From Hypericum androsaemum (lineage: Eukaryota > Streptophyta > Magnoliopsida > Malpighiales > Hypericaceae), in the NCBI GenBank assembly GCA_963995505.1, contig OZ023184.1, positions 10,742,308 through 10,806,307 on the forward strand: a DNA stretch of 64,000 bases. Reading direction: 5' to 3'. Positions 10,262-21,700 of the stretch are shown piece by piece (within the stretch, counting starts at the first letter, position 1; each line of letters starts with the position of its first letter). The notes under the pieces are model-generated. The model was not told the origin of the DNA and did not search any database. It saw only the letters and a program-made list of their open reading frames with translations. The position numbers and the translations under genes are program-made.

Positions 10262-11990
10262 GGCTTGGCTGGAAGAAATGCACGTGAGGTTTAACTCTGG
10301 CTTAGCTCAGCACACTAGGATCCAGATTCTGTTCATATTAGGCATGAGTCCTTTGTCTGATCATGATAAGTACCTTGGTTTGCCATCCTTTTGGGGTAGG
10401 TCGAAGGTAAATGCTGTCAATTATATACATTATACAGTGTGGAAAAGAACTCAAACTTGGAAACAAAAAATGTTGTCAAATTCCGGTATGGAGATCATGA
10501 TAAAAGCTGTGCTTGCTTCTATTCCTACTTGTGCTATGCAAAGTGTTATGTTTCCTAAGGCTATGTGAAAAAGCTTGATAGTTTGATGGCAAAGTTTTGG
10601 TAGTCAGGTGACTTGGATTCGGGTAAACTACATTGGCTTAGATGGAATAAACTGACCAAACCTAAGAGTGTGGGAGGCATTGAATTCAGAAGTATGGACA
10701 TTTATAATCTTGCACTTGTTGCTAAACAAGCTTGGAGAATGCTGAATAACAAAGAATCCTTTTGTTTTAAGGTTTTGCAGAGCATTTACTTTCTGAATGG
10801 CTCCCTCTTGCAGGCTAGGATGAGACAGAACTCCTCATGGACCTGGTCTAGCCTCCATAAAGGCTTACAGATGATCAAGCCCCTCATTATGACCAGAATT
10901 ACAGATGGGAGAAGCACACAAATTTGGGAAGATGCATGGCTGCTACATCTTCCAAATCTTTCAATCCAGACTCCCTAGCCTGTTGATACAAACCTGTTTG
11001 TGGTGGCTGATCTGATCACTACGGAGGGTGATCAATGGAACACGGACATCTTACACAACTCCTCCTCTCCTCTTGAGATTGAAGAAATCATTAAGCTCCA
11101 TCCAAAGAAGGGCTTGAGCAGGGACAAGTTAGTTTGGATCCCTGCAAAAAAAGGGAAGTTTAGTGTTAAATCGGGCTACCATTTTGTGCAGCAAAAGCTT
11201 TGAGAATTCTGACCCTGTTTCCTTGGCGCGGGATGTGGAAGGTAAACACATTGCCAAAGATTAAAACTTTCCTGTGGCGTGCAGCAAATGATTCATTGTC
11301 AACTGCACAAAACTTATACTAGAGGGGAGGATAATAGAGGATCAAACCTGCCAAATTTGCAATGATGATGTGGAGGACACCACACATATTTTATTCCTAC
11401 GCCCACATGCCAGAACAGCCTGGTTTATATCTGATTTGGGATGTATTCCTGATATTTCCACATTCCAGAATCTGCAATCCGGATTCATTCATACAGTTGG
11501 GGCTTTGGAAGCTGCAGATCGTGAAGATCTTATCCAAAGATTGGCGTGGCAGATCTGGCTTACTAGGAATGCATTTGTGTTCGAAGGCGTTAAGCCAGAT
11601 CCTCACGATACATGGGCCAAGGTTCTGAACAAAAGCATGGTGTTCTCCTGCTACAAAAACCACGACTCTTTTCCCCAATTATGCAGAGTTCCTGAGTGTT
11701 GGCGACCACCTGAAATCAACTCAGTCAAGATAAATGAGGATGCTTCATGGCAATCTTCTTCTGATCCAGCGGGAATTGCCATTGTAGCAAGTGATCACCT
11801 TGGCATCATCAAACGAACTACTACCAAGGTGATCAACTATGGTACAGTTGAGTTTGCTGCTGTGCGTGAGGCCGGTCTCCTTTGTGAGAGTGCGCATTAT
11901 CATTTTACTAAATCCTTGATCGAACCATACTTTTTTCGAATATATGGTAAGAAGATCATCAAACCTGGGTGGAGATGCATACGATTGTAA
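10262..11990 (+). pseudogene. LINE (non-LTR retrotransposon) 3' fragment: RT tail, zinc-binding RVT region, RNase H
   Basis: Frames change several times, but the peptide text is typical of plant L1-type LINEs. There is an RT C-terminal portion with DKYLGLPSFWGRSKV (about 10350-10565) and SVGGIEFRSMDIYNLALVAK (about 10668). A zinc-binding region has CQIC...THILFLRPHAR (about 11348-11415). An RNase H-like start has INEDASWQSSSDPAGIAIVA (about 11730-11795). The 5' part with the endonuclease and RT active site is absent. The left border with the KH remnant is near 10262 and not sharp. No poly(A) tail or target-site duplication was found. Confidence 0.8.
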
Positions 11991-12176
11991 TTGGTCCTGC
12001 ACATAATTGGATAGGATATATCATGGAGATCATCTACAACGGCTACTACCTACCTTACAAGGACCAACCAACGGCTACTTCCATAATTGGCACCAAGAAT
12101 CTCACCACCTTATCTAAATTGTAGGATGTAATTACTAGCCTAGCCTAGCCTAGTTGTATAAATATATATACATGTA
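11991..12176. other. Spacer after the LINE
   Basis: No gene is seen. It contains a short tandem run of tagcc at about 12137-12151 and an AT-rich stretch gtataaatatatataca before the duplicated segment starts. Confidence 0.5.
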
Positions 12177-12781
12177 CTTCTCTTCTTTACCTTAATAGCT
12201 AATTGGGTGCTAATGTTTCTCTTGTGCATAACTATTTCCATCTGATATTTGCTAGGTTTTTATTTTCTAGGTTTGTGCATAACTTCAATGATATCACGAA
12301 AAACAGCTTTTTTGTTGGAGTAAACCGAAAATAGTATTGATCTCAAGAGCAAAATAAGTACCTTCAAATAACTATTGACCTCGAGATCAATATTCACAAC
12401 AGCACCAACATCGTTCACTAATTTCACGATCCTCTTATTTATAGTTCGGGGAGTTGTCTTCTTTCTTTCTTTCTTTCTTTCTCTCCTCGGGGCTCATCTC
12501 CTGTAACAGATTATTAATTTGAGTTCCGTTCAGCTAATAGATTGTGATGTATCCTACTCATGTGCTTCTCAATTTTTTCAAGGACCTGTGATATTTTTTT
12601 AATATGTAGCAAATTCATGGCAGTATTTTTCTAGTTTGAAAGAAAAAACTAGGTAAGGAAAATCCAAGGCTATAAATAGAACAGTGAGTACTTTTAAACA
12701 CGCATCAGAAAAACTAGGTATTCTCATTTACTATTTTCTCAGCTTTTTAATTACGGATTAAGGACTATATGAAGAAGAACA
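12177..12781. repeat. Duplicated non-coding segment, copy B, left part
   Basis: It matches 6128-7083 of copy A with an internal deletion of about 350 bp. It stops at GAACA (12777-12781), the left target-site duplication of element 2, and resumes at 24898. Confidence 0.85.
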
Positions 12782-13592
12782 TGATGTGAGACCATCCAAC
12801 AACGAGCATGGAGCATTGCGTGTTCCAATTGGGCCGATTACAAGAGCACGGGCCAAGAAGCTTCAAGCTGAACTGAATGGATTTATTGAAGGCATTCGGA
12901 ATCAAGTTGAATCAAGCAAGCCCAAGGACGACCTAGAAGGCCATGTTAAGCCCATACACGTTATTGGTGCTATTTTAGAAGCCTAGCATGCGCAAGATTC
13001 TTTTGGATGCATGCAAACAGAATTTCAACTTATCTTGGACATGCATCCCTAAATTTTAGGAACTTCTTTTCCTATGTTTTAGGACGTGATATTTACTAGA
13101 TATTCTAGTATCTATCTTAGTTTAGTTTGTTTTTCCTACTTAGTGAATAATTAGGCCAGAATCCCTTTTATTTAGGAAGGTGAGTTTTGGCCAGCTTTGA
13201 ACTCCTTATTTGGAGTTAGTTTTTGTTTAGGAATGTTTGAGACTTTTGGGGCCTATATAAAGGGACTCCTAGCAATAAAAACGGGGACAATCTTTTATTC
13301 ATTCAGAATATACTTAGCTATTGCTAGTTTGTGAGTTTTGATACTCATTGTGTGTTCTTGGTTAGGCTAGTGCGTCGCTTAGCTAGGGCAACGTATTTCA
13401 CTTATCAAACAGATTATCCACCTCTGTTTGTGGCGTGATTCGACTTAAGGACTTGGGTTCTTGACTTCCATTGTTCGGGTTGCGGTGAGACATCGCCAAG
13501 GTTCGTGCATTGCGTAGTTGGAGTTGGAGTCTTTCTCATCCATCAAGTAGCAACGGTCCGTTCGTGTGGAATTCCCAGCGAGTTTTACATCA
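12782..13592 (+). repeat. 5' LTR of element 2 (811 bp)
   Basis: Termini are TGATGTGAGACC and TTTTACATCA. A TATA box tatataaa is at 13254-13261 and a polyadenylation-like aataaa at 13274-13279, marking U3/R. A 66-codon open frame at 12786-12986 is the LTR copy of the polyprotein tail, not a separate gene. Confidence 0.95.
13254..13261 (+). promoter_or_regulatory. TATA box in the element 2 LTR
   Basis: The sequence is TATATAAA in the LTR, about 340 bp before the primer site, followed by an AATAAA at 13274. The same arrangement is found in element 2b. Confidence 0.65.
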
Positions 13593-13594
13593 TT

Positions 13595-13606
13595 TGGTAT
13601 CAGAGC
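13595..13606 (+). promoter_or_regulatory. Primer binding site of element 2
   Basis: TGGTATCAGAGC lies two bases after the LTR end, complementary to initiator tRNA-Met. Confidence 0.9.
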
Positions 13607-13729
13607 TACGGCTTGCTACTACCTTTAATTTCGTTTTACTAAGTTCAGCTTACAATTCGTCTTTGTTTTGTTGCCGAACTTGAGTAGAGTTTGTTTGGTT
13701 GCATTCGGTTGAGACAAGAGAGAAAAGAA

Positions 13730-13810
13730 AGAGAGCGAATACAATCAGAAAAGAAAAGAAAGAAAAGGGAAAAGAAAAGAAAGGAAAGAAAGAAAAGAGA
13801 GAGTACGCAC
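13730..13810 (+). repeat. Purine-rich leader tract of element 2
   Basis: A run of GAAAAGAAAGAAA-type sequence sits in the untranslated leader between primer site and gag. Elements 2b, B1 and B2 have similar low-complexity purine tracts at the same place. Confidence 0.7.
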
Positions 13811-14172
13811 CAAACAGGAATTGCAAGACTAAATAGGCATTCGCAAGAAAGAGGAAGCGCCTAGGGCAAGGAGAAACGTGCAAGACCAAAGAGGGAGACC
13901 AAGTAGAGCCTTCTAAACGCAAGAAAACAAGCGGATAACATTCTGTTTGTTTGGTGAAATTTGTAGTTCAAGCAAAGGCGGTGCTAGCTTTAGTAAGAAC
14001 ATACAAGTATCACGAGTGGAAAAAGGCAAGAGTGTGTGAGCTCATTAGAGAGAAAAGCCAAATATTTGAGCGCAAACACGAGGGAACTTGAGTGCACCTT
14101 ACATTGAGAGAAACACGTAAGGGAGTGAACTTGTGAGGCCATATTTTTTTACTAACCAAGTTTTCTTGCAGC

Positions 14173-14580
14173 ATGTCTCACGAAGGCGAGGGAGAAAAGG
14201 AGGGAACCTTGGCCCAAGTTGACGTTAAGTTGCTCACGGAGGCTCTAACAAGGAATTTCCAACGCATGATGCAAGCTGAAATTGAGCCTATACGCGAACA
14301 AATGAGTGCAATGGAGCGAGCTAGCACAAGTCATGCACCAAGAAGGAGAGCACCAAAAGAGTCAAGTGGAGAAGATTCTGACCATGAAGAAGATGCAAGA
14401 TCCACAAGGAACTATAGGAGGCCGAGAGTTGAACAACCCATACGAGGCGAAATTCATGCACGTAGAGGGAGAGCGCCTATAGAAGCATGTGGAGAAGAAT
14501 CTGACCATGACGAAGATGCAAGATCCACAAGGAACTATAGGAGGCCGAGAGTTGAACGCCATCCTAGGGAGGCAAGGTGA
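14173..14580 (+). pseudogene. Element 2 gag N-terminus (135 aa, ends at premature TGA)
   Basis: It starts MSHEGEGEKEG and aligns with the gag start of element 2b ([10 protein letters not shown]). It carries two copies of a roughly 40-residue acidic/basic repeat containing DHEEDARSTRNYRRPRVE (about 14380-14440 and 14500-14560). The frame ends at TGA 14578-14580, but the same frame continues with the gag domain. Relative to 2b the stop replaces a sense codon, so it is a nonsense mutation. Confidence 0.8.
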
Positions 14581-16236
14581 AGAGAGGATGACAACATAGG
14601 AAGTATTAAACTAAAAATACCTACCTTTGCTGGTCGTTCTGATCCGGAAGCTTACTTGGAGTGGGAGAAGAAAATTGAATTTGTGTTTGATTACCACAAT
14701 CATTCCGAAGCAAAGAAGGTAAAACTTGCCATCACTGAGTTTACTGATTATGCTATGACTTGGTGGGATCAACTTGTGACAAGCAGGAGGCGTAATGGAG
14801 AGCGCCCTATAGCTACTTGGGAGGGAATGAAAGTGGTGATGCGGAAGAGGTTTGTTCCAAGTCATTACTATAGGGAGCTATACAAGAAGTTACAAGGCAT
14901 GAGGCAAGGGAGCTTGAGTGTGGAGGAATTTTACAAGCAAATGGAGCTAGCCATGATAAGAGCTGATGTTGAGGAAGATAGAGAAGCTACCATGGCAAGA
15001 TTTCTGAATGGACTCAATTCTGAGATCCAAGACAAAGTAGAGTTGCAACACTATGTGGAGTTGGAGGACATGGTGCACATGGCCACCAAGATTGAGAAGC
15101 AACTAAAGAGAGGAGGAGGAACAAGAGCTACATCAGGTTCTAATTGGAAGCCGAGTTATCCAAGGAAGTTTGACAAACCACAGGCTACCAAAGAAGGGCA
15201 AAAATCCGAGAGTTCCAACACCAACTCTCAGAAGAAGGTGGAGGCCCCTCCCGCAAGAAACCGTGATATTAAGTGCTTTAAGTGTCAAGGAAGGGGTCAT
15301 ATATCTAGTCAATGCCCCAACAAGCAGATCATGGTGATTAGAGAAAATGGGGAGATTGAAACTGAAGGAGAGGAGTCGGAGCATGAAAGCCTACCCTCAT
15401 TGGAGGATCTGTCCGAGGAGGAGTATCACGCACCCGGGGGACTTACCCTAGTCAGTAGGCGAGCCTTGAACTCCCAAGCCAAAGAAGAAGATGATGCAGC
15501 CCAAAGAGAAAACATCTTTCACACAAGGTGTTATATTAAAGACAAAGTGTGTAGTGTCATCATTGATGGAGGGAGTTGTGCTAATGTAGCAAGTACCACT
15601 ATGGTTGAGAAGCTAGGGTTGCGCACTGAAAAACACCCTAAACCATACAAGCTACAATGGCTGAATGATAGTGGAGAAGTGAGAGTGATGAAGCAAGTAT
15701 TAGTGGCCTTTCGCATTGGCAATTATGAAGATGAGGTGTTATGTGACGTGGTACCAATGCAAGCGGGTCACCTACTGTTGGGAAGGCCATGGCAGTTTGA
15801 TAGAAGAGTAACTCATAATGGCTACACCAACAAGTACTCGTTCATACTCAAGAAGCGGTTGATCACCTTAGCACCCTTGGCACCATCACAAGTCTGTGAG
15901 GATCAAAGGAAGTTGCAAATTGAATGTGATGAAAAGAAAAGGAGTGATCAAAAGAAAAAGATTGAGAGGAGAGAAGAAGCCGAAAAACAGAAAGAAAAAA
16001 TGGCCAAAAGAGAGGAAATACTTGAGAGAACAAAAGAAGCCGGAAAAACAGAAATAAAGTCGGCCATTGAGAGAAAATCCGAGGGATGGAAAAGAAACTA
16101 CTATGTGAGAGCAAGTGAGATTAAGCAAGCTTGTTTTGAAAAACAGTCTATGATCTTACTTCGGTATAGGGAGACACTTTTGGTTGCTAACGAGCTTGAG
16201 CCACATTTGCCAAGCATGGTTAAATCTCTTTTATAG
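14581..16236 (+). pseudogene. Element 2 gag core, zinc knuckle and protease (ends at TAG)
   Basis: It is in frame with the preceding fragment; the first ATG is 14656. It contains the Retrotrans_gag domain ([20 protein letters not shown]), a CCHC knuckle [14 protein letters not shown] at about 15274-15315, an aspartic protease core IIDGGS at about 15550, and a Lys/Glu-rich linker (about 15900-16080). It stops at TAG 16234-16236, where element 2b has CAG (Gln). Downstream sequence continues in the same frame. Confidence 0.82.
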
Positions 16237-17535
16237 GATTTTGAGGATGTATTCCCCAATGAGCTACCACCAGGTTTGCCACCAATAAGGGGAATTGAAC
16301 ATCAGATTGACTTCGTTCCGGGAGCATCAATTCCAAACCGACCAGCTTATAGAAGTAATCCGGAGGAGACGAAAGAACTTGAGAAGCAAGCCAAGTCAAA
16401 GGTAAAACCCCATGGTTTGTATACGCCACTACCTATACCTAGTGAGCCTTGGATTGATATTTCTATGGACTTTGTGTTAGGACTTCCTAGGACTAAGCGT
16501 GGACGAGATTCTATCTTTGTGGTAGTGGATAGATTTTCTAAGATGGCACATTTTATTCCATGTCATAAAACTGATGATGCTTCTAATGTTGCTGATTTGT
16601 TCTTTAGAGAAATTGTTAGATTGCATGGCATGCCTAGGACAATTATTTCTGATAGAGATGCTAAATTCTTGAGCTATTTTTGGAAGACCTTGTGGTGCAA
16701 GTTAGGTACTAAGTTGTTATTCTCCACTACTTGTCATCCACAAACTGATGGTCAAACTGAAGTTGTGAATAGAACTCTATCTACACTCTTAAGAGCACTT
16801 ATTAAGCATAACATTAAGAATTGGGAGGAATGTTTGCCACATGTTGAATTTGCTTACAATCGATCAGTTCATTCTGCTACTCAATTCTCACCATTTGAGC
16901 TTGTTTATGGATTTAATCCTTTGACTCCATTGGATTTGTCACCTTTACCTTTGAGTGAGCATGTTAATTTAGATGGCAAGAAGAAGGCAGAATTTGTCAA
17001 GCAATTACATGAAAAGGCAAGGCTGAATATTGAGAAGAGAACGGAGCACTATGCAAGGCAAGCCAACAAAGGACGGCACAAAGTTGTCTTTGAGCCTGGT
17101 GAATGGGTTTGGTTGCATATGCGAAAGGAGCGTTTTCCCGTTCAACGTCGCTCCAAGTTACTACCTCGTGGAGATGGTCCATTCCAAGTTTTAGCGCGCA
17201 TTAATGACAATGCCTACAAGCTTGATCTCCCTGGTGAGTATAATGTAAGTGCTACATTTAATGTTGCTGACTTAAGCCCTTTTGATGCAGGTGAAGATTT
17301 GAGGGCAAATCCTTTTCAAGAGAGGGGGAATGATGTGAGACCATCCAACAACGAGCATGGAGCATTGCGTGTTCCAATTGGGCCGATTACAAGAGCACGG
17401 GCCAAGAAGCTTCAAGCTGAACTGAATGGATTTATTGAAGGCATTCGGAATCAAGTTGAATCAAGCAAGCCCAAGGATGACCTAGAAGGCCATGTTAAGC
17501 CCATACACGTTATTGGTGCTATTTTAGAAGCCTAG
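16237..17535 (+). pseudogene. Element 2 pol remnant: pre-RT joined in frame to integrase core, ends in the 3' LTR
   Basis: After [16 protein letters not shown] the protein jumps straight to [15 protein letters not shown]. The equivalent of 1515 bp (505 codons) of element 2b is missing: the whole RT and RNase H and the integrase HHCC finger. The same 7 bases (aagcaag) lie at both borders in 2b, so the loss is a microhomology deletion or template jump. The DDE core remains ([27 protein letters not shown]), followed by the C-terminal domain. The frame ends 205 bp inside the 3' LTR with a [12 protein letters not shown] motif. It cannot self-replicate. Confidence 0.88.
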
Positions 17536-17914
17536 CATGCGCAAGATTCTTTTGGATGCATGCAAACAGAATTTCAACTTATCTTGGACATGCATCCCTA
17601 AATTTTAGGAACTTCTTTTCCTATGTTTTAGGACGTGATATTTACTAGATATTCTAGTATCTATCTTAGTTTAGTTTGTTTTTCCTACTTAGTGAATAAT
17701 TAGGCCAGAATCCCTTTTATTTAGGAAGGTGAGTTTTGGCCAGCTTTGAACTCCTTATTTGGAGTTAGTTTTTGTTTAGGAATGTTTGAGACTTTTGGGG
17801 CCTATATAAAGGGACTCCTAGCAATAAAAACGGGGACAATCTTTTATTCATTCAGAATATACTTAGCTATTGCTAGTTTGTGAGTTTTGATACTCATTGT
17901 GTGTTCTTGGTTAG
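17331..17914 (+). repeat. 3' LTR of element 2, left part
   Basis: It starts TGATGTGAGACC after a polypurine tract (agagagggggaa, about 17319-17330). It is interrupted at GTTAG (17910-17914) by element 2b and resumes at 24666. Confidence 0.95.
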
Positions 17915-18719
17915 TGATATGAATCTCCGCGGAAAAGATTCACAACTCGGACCGTTTGTTACTTTAGAATGGAACAGATCACAACTCACAAGAACTTACA
18001 CGAACTAAGGCACGAATTTGTACCTCAACCCGCTGCAAGGGCTTCTGAACCTTGACCTAAGGTCGTATCACGCCACAAGCGGGGATGGAATATCCGCTTG
18101 ATAAGTGAAGGATAAATTCTAGCCAAGACGACTCACCAGCCTAAGCAAGAACAAACGAGTATCAAACTCTCAACTAGCCAATGCTAAGTATTTCCGAATT
18201 GTGTGTGTCCGTTTTATTGCTAGGAGTCCTCTTTATATAGGCTCCCAAAGTACCAAAATATTCCTAAACAAGCTAACTCCTTAAAAGGAATTCAAAGGCT
18301 GGCCAAAACTCTCTTTCCTATTCTAAGGAGATTCTGGCCGAACTTATGCAACTAAACAAGGAATAATATAAGCAAATAATATCTAATAGAATAGCTACTA
18401 GTTGCACGTCCAAAACAATTAGATGCATGGCCTAAATAGGCTGATTCTTCTTGATTCTCCATGTGCGCATGCATCTAGAAGCTTTCGTGCATGTCAAGCT
18501 TCCCATTCAGCCTCCAAAACGTGCATGGGCCTCCCTTAGGTTTCTTGGACGTCCTTGGTCCTCCACGAACTTGCTTGAGCCCAAACTTCATGCATTAGTC
18601 CATTGAAATCAGATTGCAACTTCCTAGCTCTTGCTCTTGTCATTGGCCCAATTGGAACTTGAACTCGCTTCGAGTCTACAAGCTTGATAGTTGGTGCATC
18701 CGTAGGCTTGCTCACATCA
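17915..18719 (-). repeat. 3' LTR of element 2b (805 bp)
   Basis: It differs from the other LTR at two sites, near 18070 and 18538. The second change turns a CAA codon into TAA and ends the polyprotein 184 bp into the LTR, whereas the sequence of the 5' LTR would stay open to 24440. Confidence 0.95.
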
Positions 18720-21700
18720 GTCCCCTCCTCTTGAAAAGGATTTGTCCTCAAATCATCACCTACATCAAACGGACTCAAGTCAGCCACATTAAACGAAGCA
18801 CTTACACTATACTCACCCGGAAGGTCTAGCTTGTAGGCATTATCATTAATGCGTTCTAGCACTTGGAATGGACCATCTCCCCGTGGTAGCAACTTTGAAC
18901 GTCTTTGGACAGGAAAACGCTCCTTCCTCATATGTAGCCAAACCCAATCGCCCGGCTCAAAGACAACCTTGTGCCTTCCTTTGTTTGCTTGCCTTGCATA
19001 GTGCTCCGTGCGCTTCTCGATGTTCATTCTAGCTTTCTCATGTAACTGCTTGACAAATTCAGCTTTCTTCTTTAGAGGTGATAAATGCAATGGAGTCAAA
19101 GGATTAAATCCATAAACAAGCTCAAATGGTGAGAATTGAGTAGCAGAATGGACAGAACGATTATAAGCAAACTCAACATGAGGCAAACATTCTTCCCAAG
19201 TCTTAATGTTATGCTTAATGAGTGCTCTCAAAAGTGTAGACAAAGTCCTATTTACTACTTCAGTTTGACCATCAGTTTGAGGATGACAAGTAGTAGAAAA
19301 CAACAACTTAGTACCTAACTTGCACCACAAGGTTTTCCAAAAGTAACTTAGGAACTTAGCATCTCTATCAGAGATAATTGTCCTAGGCATGCCATGTAAC
19401 CTAACAACCTCTCTAAAGAACAAATCAGCAATGTTTGAAGCATCATCAGTCTTATGACATGGAATGAAATGTGCCATCTTAGAAAACCTATCCACTACCA
19501 CAAAAATTGAATCTCTTCCACGCTTAGTCCTAGGTAGGCCTAACACAAAATCCATAGAGATATCAATCCAGGGCTCACTAGGTATAGGTAGTGGGGTGTA
19601 CAAACCATGGGGTTTTACCTTTGACTTGGCTTGCTTGCAAGTGATGCAACGACCACAAACTCTCTCAACGTCTCTCTTCATGTGTGGCCAAAAGAAATGA
19701 TCTTGTAGCATTGCCAAGGTCTTTGCAATTCCAAAATGCCCCATTAAGCCACCTCCATGTGCCTCCTGAATTAGTAATTCTCGCATCGAACAATTAGGCA
19801 CACAAAGTTTGTTTTCACGAAATAGGTAACCTTCATTACGAAAGAACTTACCAAATGCACTTCTTTCAGTTGATCTAAACAACTCGCCAAAATCAACATC
19901 ATCAACATACATCTCCTTAATGTGTTCAAAGCCAAGTAGTTTAGCATCAAGAGTTGAGATCAAGGCGTACCTTCGTGATAGTGCATCAGCCACTACATTT
20001 TCCTTACCTTGCTTGTAGCGAATGACATAAGGAAATGTCTCAATGAATTCCACCCATCGTGCATGCCTCTTGTTCAGCTTGTGTTGCCCCTTTAAGTGCT
20101 TGAGTGACTCATGATCAGTGTGAATCACGAACTCCTTGGGCCACAAATAATGCTGCCATGTCTCCAATGCTCGAACTAGTGCGTACAACTCCTTGTCATA
20201 GGTCGGGTAATTCAAGGTTGCACCACTTAGTTTCTCACTAAAGTATGCAATAGGTCTTCCTTCTTGCATAAGGACAGCTCCAATTCCTACACCAGAAGCA
20301 TCACACTCTATTTCAAAAGTCTTAGAGAAATTAGGTAAAGCTAACAAGGGTGCATTAGTCAACTTCCCTTTCAGTAGTTGGAAAGCCTTCTCTTGAGCTT
20401 CTCCCCAAGTAAAGCCCACGTTCTTCTTGATGACTTCAGTTATGGGTGCGGCTATGCTACTAAAGTCCTTCACAAATCTCCTATAAAAACTAGCTAGTCC
20501 ATGAAAGCTCCTAACATTAGCAACACTTGTAGGGCTTGGCCATTCACGGATAGCTCGGATCTTTTCTTCATCAACCTGTATTCCGTTAGCTCCAACAACA
20601 AAACCCAAGAATACAAGCTTATCCGTACAAAAGGTGCACTTCTTCAAGTTAGCAAACAATTGTTCTTCTCTAAGTGCATCTAAGACAGATTTCAAATGTT
20701 CTAGATGATCCTCCATGCTCTTGCTATAAATGAGTATATCATCAAAGTAAACAACTACAAATTTACCAATGAATGGACGTAGAACATGATTCATGAGTCG
20801 CATAAACGTGCTAGGTGCGTTGGACAAACCAAATGGCATGACCATCCACTCATACAACCCATACTTAGTTTTGAAAGCAGTCTTCCACTCATCTCCTTCT
20901 TTCATCCTAATTTGATGATAACCACTCTTCAAATCAATCTTAGAAAACATGCAAGAACCATGCAACTCATCTAACATGTCATCTAAACGAGGGATAGGGT
21001 GACGATATTTTACCGTTATGTTGTTGACTGCTCGGCAATCAACACACATTCTCCATGTTTTATCCTTCTTGGGCACAAGTAGGACTGGAACAGCACATGG
21101 ACTCATGCTCTCTCTTACGTACCCTTTCTCCAACAGCTCGTTGACTTGCTTCTCAAGCTTCTTTGTCTCTTCAGGATTGCTTCTATATGCGGGACGGTTA
21201 GGTATGGTAGCTCCCGGGACAAAGTCTATTTGATGTTCAATCCCACGAATAGGTGGCAAACCAGGTGGTAGCTCGTCGGGAAAGACATCCTTGTAATCCT
21301 GCAAAAGAGACACAACCGTACTAGGTACATGTGGTTCAAGCTCGTTAGTGTTTAAAAGCGCCTCTCTATACCGAAGTAAGATCATAGGCTTCTTTTCAAA
21401 GCATGCTTGCTTAATATCATTTGTTCCCACAGAGTAACTCTTTTTCCAACTCTCGGTTTTTCTCTCTTTGGCCGTTTTAATTTCTGTTTTTCCGGCTTCT
21501 TTTGTTTTCTCAATCTTTTCCTCTCCATTGGCCATTTTTCTTATCTTTTTTTCGGCTTCTTCTCTCCTCTCATTCTTTTTCTTCTTGTCACGCTCTCTTT
21601 GCTCATCACTTTCTTTTTGCAACTGACGTTGATCTTCACAAACTTGTGATGGTGACAAGGGTGCCAAGGTGATTACTCTCTTCTTAAGTATAAGTGAATA

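Noticed and set aside
12786..12986. 66-codon plus-strand gene
   Set aside because: It is the 5' LTR copy of the element 2 polyprotein tail, identical to 17335-17535 apart from one base.
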